This document shows positions 61,673 through 64,000 of a DNA stretch of 64,000 bases, piece after piece (within the stretch, counting starts at the first letter, position 1; every line of letters starts with the position of its first letter). Made by a program: the position numbers and the translations under genes. The stretch covers positions 28,708-92,707 of the forward strand of contig NZ_SCOH01000023.1 in assembly GCF_005503445.1 (NCBI RefSeq), in the 5' to 3' direction. The notes under the pieces were generated by a model that was not told where the DNA came from, ran no database searches, and worked only from the letters and a program-made list of their open reading frames with translations. Source of the stretch: Chitinivorax sp. B. Lineage in GTDB: Bacteria; Pseudomonadota; Gammaproteobacteria; Burkholderiales; SCOH01.

Positions 61673-62518
61673 TTAATCATATCTCTCAAAAGTGGTTGGT
61701 AAGCCTACCTGATTATTTAGATCACTCAAGGCTTTTTGTTCTCTGGTTACTGGCGCGCCCGCCGCATTGGTTCTACCTACATTTATTCCTCTAGTTAAAC
61801 CTTGAGCATCCTCATAAATTACGTCTGGCCGGCGATGTTGTTTGAAGCCACCAGGTGTCGGAATGCTTTTCTCTGCTTTACTACCACCACCTGCTATTAT
61901 ACGGCCGCCTTCATTTATAATTCGATCACCAATTTCCTTAATTTTGGCATTGTGGGGTGCTGCCGGATCAGTTTTTGGTCCACGTTTAACTCTCGTTAAC
62001 TTTGTTGCAGTGACCGCTATAGACTCGCCTTTGAAGAAAACCACGCCGATGGCAGCCATAGCTTTTGTACCAGCGATTTCCGGTGCTCCCACCCCCATCA
62101 CCAATGCACTGGCAACCTGCTCATTTCCCATCGGTGCATTTTGAAATCCTGGCACCTTTTGTTGAATGTGAACCTTGCCATCAATACCGCGCATAGCCAT
62201 GGTGCCTTTGTCACCCAAGCCACCACTGGCCCCTTCCGACTCCATCCCAGTCGGGTCGTTGTATCGGTAGGGGTTGTTGTTAGCGTAACCGTAGCGGTTG
62301 AAGCTATATAGGCTGGCGGGATTGACGTCTACCGGGTCCATTGCCAGGAAGCGCCCCGCCACCGCATCGTAGTAGCGCGCCCCAAAGTAATCCAGGCCGG
62401 TATCGTCATCATGGGTCTTGCCGGTGTACCACTCGCGATTCAGGCCACCATCACCCCCCCTCCCTAAACCTTTTCCACCAGAAACATCATGTGCAATGCC
62501 CTCTCGTACTAGTTGCAT
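61673..62518 (-). CDS. Orphan RHS core tail B with nuclease-like toxin tip
   Basis: A frame of 281 codons. It starts at an ATG with about twenty unrelated residues (MQLVREGIAHDVSGGKGLGR) and then joins the RHS core end abruptly at GGDGGLNREWYTGKTHDDDT; the upstream core is missing. The tip continues with QKVPGFQNAPMGNEQVASAL and the variable end. The last 95 residues contain HRRPDVIYEDAQGLTRGINVGR and TREQKALSDLN, a pattern compatible with a PD-(D/E)xK-type nuclease fold (Asp of PDV, then the NVGR region). It is the near-twin of tail A but the last hundred residues differ. The fused start lacks a clear ribosome site, so expression is doubtful. Confidence 0.75.
   Translation of the reverse strand: MQLVREGIAHDVSGGKGLGRGGDGGLNREWYTGKTHDDDTGLDYFGARYYDAVAGRFLAMDPVDVNPASLYSFNRYGYANNNPYRYNDPTGMESEGASGGLGDKGTMAMRGIDGKVHIQQKVPGFQNAPMGNEQVASALVMGVGAPEIAGTKAMAAIGVVFFKGESIAVTATKLTRVKRGPKTDPAAPHNAKIKEIGDRIINEGGRIIAGGGSKAEKSIPTPGGFKQHRRPDVIYEDAQGLTRGINVGRTNAAGAPVTREQKALSDLNNQVGLPTTFERYD
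61953..62458. repeat. Direct repeat copy 1, period 1416 (RHS tail B)
   Basis: About 505 bases nearly identical to 63369-63874: both contain the shared RHS core end and pre-toxin region, and stop abruptly at the CACCCCCC tract on one side and just before the toxin tips on the other. The identity ends where the toxin-specific sequence begins, so the tips have been exchanged or have diverged. Confidence 0.85.
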
Positions 62519-62538
62519 GCAAGTTAATTTAGACGCGA

Positions 62539-63075
62539 CTAGATATCAATAAGTGCCAATTCAACTATGCCCGCAACCGGAGCAATCTTTACGCCACTAT
62601 CAAAAAGTCTTTTTGCACCATCTGTGTATCTGTGGCTTTTATTAACAGACTTAGCCTTGGTAATTGGATTTATTGCCAAGACACCACTTTTTGTTATTTT
62701 TTTAATTCTTTTGGAAAAGTTTTTGGCAACTCTCTCTCCATCAACATTGTCAGACATAAATAAAACTGCCGACTCATTTAATTGAACATCCGACACCTTC
62801 CCCACATCTAACACAATGCAGCCATCGTTCAAGTCAAGAAATCTATTTAGTGAACTTTCAGGCGCTATTTTCCTTGTAGACAAAGCACAGCGGACATTTT
62901 TCTCATTACTTAAGGATAACAACCTCCTACATGCATCATCAATGTCATCAATAATTTCCACAGAAAAAGGCTGGGAATGGAGGATGGAGATAAATACATT
63001 ACCTTCAAGTACAACTTCCTTCAGAACAGATGTTATTTCACTTGGAAGGGCATGAAATTGTAAGCTCATCTTCAT
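62539..63075 (-). CDS. Putative immunity protein A
   Basis: Protein of 178 residues starting at the ATG at 63075 (MKMSLQFHALPSEITSVLKE), with AGAGG seven bases upstream and a 13-base gap after the stop of RHS tail A. Homologous to putative immunity protein B but strongly diverged in the middle, as expected when toxin tips and their immunity proteins co-evolve. It has no signal peptide and is charged. An in-frame extension to 63141 would overlap the toxin gene and is rejected. Function inferred from position. Confidence 0.72.
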   Translation of the reverse strand: MKMSLQFHALPSEITSVLKEVVLEGNVFISILHSQPFSVEIIDDIDDACRRLLSLSNEKNVRCALSTRKIAPESSLNRFLDLNDGCIVLDVGKVSDVQLNESAVLFMSDNVDGERVAKNFSKRIKKITKSGVLAINPITKAKSVNKSHRYTDGAKRLFDSGVKIAPVAGIVELALIDI

Positions 63076-63088
63076 TGCATTACCTCTC

Positions 63089-64000
63089 TTAATCATATCT
63101 CTCAAAAGTTGTAGGAATGCCAGCTCGGTTATTGAGGTCACTCAGTGCCTTTTGCTCTCGCGTTACAGGAGAACCATTTGCTTTTGTTTTTCCAACATTT
63201 ATCCCCCTTGTTACTCCTTGAGCATCTGTAAATAGAATATCTGGCCTGCGAGACTCTTTAAATCCTCCTGGAGTGTCAATCACTTTTTCAGGTAATCGTC
63301 CTCCACCAGCAGTTATGCTTCCACCTTGCGCTTCAATCCGGTCACCAATTTCTCGAATTTTCGCATTATGTGGTGCTGCCGGATCAGTTTTGGGTCCACG
63401 TTTAACTCTCGTTAACTTTGTTGCAGTGACCGCTATAGACTCGCCTTTGAAGAAAACCACGCCGATGGCAGCCATAGCTTTTGTACCAGCGATTTCCGGT
63501 GCTCCCACCCCCATCACCAATGCACTGGCAACCTGCTCATTTCCCATCGGTGCATTTTGAAATCCTGGCACCTTTTGTTGAATGTGAACCTTGCCATCAA
63601 TACCGCGCATAGCCATGGTGCCTTTGTCACCCAAGCCACCACTGGCCCCTTCCGACTCCATCCCAGTCGGGTCGTTGTATCGGTAGGGGTTGTTGTTGGC
63701 GTAACTATATCGGTTGAAGCTATATAGGCTGGCGGGATTGACGTCTACCGGGTCCATCGCCAGGAAGCGCCCCGCCACCGCATCGTAGTAGCGTGCCCCA
63801 AAGTAATCCAGGCCGGTATCGTCATCATGGGTCTTGCCGGTGTACCACTCGCGATTCAGGCCACCATCACCCCCCACCAGCTTTTCGCCATAGGGCCGGT
63901 AATGGGTGCGCCACAGCAGGTTACCGGTGCCATCGGTGGCGGCCAGCACGCTACCGGCTGGGTCGGTGTGGTACCACTGATATTGGGTCTGGTTGCCGGT
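63089..64000 (-). CDS. RHS core tail A with nuclease-like toxin tip (runs off right edge)
   Basis: The frame is open to the window edge, so this is probably the end of a longer RHS gene whose N-terminal part lies beyond 64000. It contains QYQWYHTDPAGSVLAATD, RTHYRPYGEKLVGG, DYFGARYYDAVAGRFLAMDP and then the pre-toxin region shared with tail B (GMESEGASGGLGDKGTMAM and so on). The tip ends with RRPDILFTDAQGVTRGINVGK, TREQKALSDLN and TTFERYD. The PD...(x)NVGK pattern suggests a restriction-endonuclease-like fold; the toxin activity is inferred. Immunity gene A follows after 13 bases. Confidence 0.85.
   Translation of the reverse strand, partial: TGNQTQYQWYHTDPAGSVLAATDGTGNLLWRTHYRPYGEKLVGGDGGLNREWYTGKTHDDDTGLDYFGARYYDAVAGRFLAMDPVDVNPASLYSFNRYSYANNNPYRYNDPTGMESEGASGGLGDKGTMAMRGIDGKVHIQQKVPGFQNAPMGNEQVASALVMGVGAPEIAGTKAMAAIGVVFFKGESIAVTATKLTRVKRGPKTDPAAPHNAKIREIGDRIEAQGGSITAGGGRLPEKVIDTPGGFKESRRPDILFTDAQGVTRGINVGKTKANGSPVTREQKALSDLNNRAGIPTTFERYD
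63369..63874. repeat. Direct repeat copy 2, period 1416 (RHS tail A)
   Basis: Counterpart of 61953-62458. The interval of 1416 bases equals one toxin-plus-immunity cassette, so the array expanded by tandem duplication of the whole cassette. Confidence 0.85.

Noticed and set aside
1..64000. tRNA, rRNA or CRISPR loci
   Set aside because: No cloverleaf-like T-arm sequence with a matching acceptor stem, no rRNA segment and no regular short repeat-spacer pattern was found by eye.

Overview
The window looks like chromosome of a betaproteobacterium, probably of the Neisseriales type. This is an inference from protein character and gene order: rph, a PP2C phosphatase and a Ser/Thr kinase stand head-to-head with yicC-gmk-rpoZ-spoT, followed by thiS-thiG-trmB, and a complete tyrosine catabolic cluster is present. 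I saw no rRNA, tRNA or CRISPR array.

Regions 1-34 kb are mostly housekeeping and signalling. 1-4.8 kb: edge of a membrane protein, a NarL-type two-component pair, TerC, a universal stress protein and an amino-acid-type binding protein. 4.9-7 kb: a nemR/nemA-like electrophile response pair with the same 15-bp palindromic operator before both genes. 7-14.6 kb: kup, an orphan ParA, and a multi-PAS histidine kinase overlapping a response regulator that carries its own ATPase domain. 14.8-20.7 kb: a secreted M14 carboxypeptidase, comEC and a cation efflux transporter. 20.7-34.1 kb: rph, PP2C, kinase, yicC, gmk, rpoZ, spoT, thiS, thiG, trmB, a 2OG oxygenase, a GGDEF protein with a degenerate signature, an AIM24 protein, an M48 protease and a thioesterase.

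35.5-41.2 kb is a phenylalanine/tyrosine degradation cluster (hppD, phhA, hmgA, fahA, maiA) divergent from an Lrp-type regulator. Together these enzymes take phenylalanine through homogentisate to fumarate and acetoacetate. 41.4-49.5 kb is accessory: a secreted transglutaminase-elicitor-like protein, a decayed haloperoxidase, a run of small stress-type proteins around a Crp/Fnr regulator, a secreted lipin-like (LNS2) phosphatase and a muramidase. 49.5-54.8 kb holds a MASE1-PAS-GGDEF-EAL protein, a periplasmic binding protein overlapping its longer reading frame, and AMP nucleosidase.

54.9-64 kb is the most unusual part. It is an AT-richer, repeat-filled array on the minus strand, bordered by a decayed tyrosine integrase. 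It contains a truncated N-terminal RHS gene, three separate copies of the RHS core tail each carrying a C-terminal toxin-like tip, two homologous 178-residue putative immunity genes, and five DUF3969-like paralogues. Two sets of direct repeats (periods 1416 and 1730 bp) show that it grew by duplication of toxin-immunity cassettes followed by divergence at the toxin tip and the immunity gene. The array runs off the right edge.
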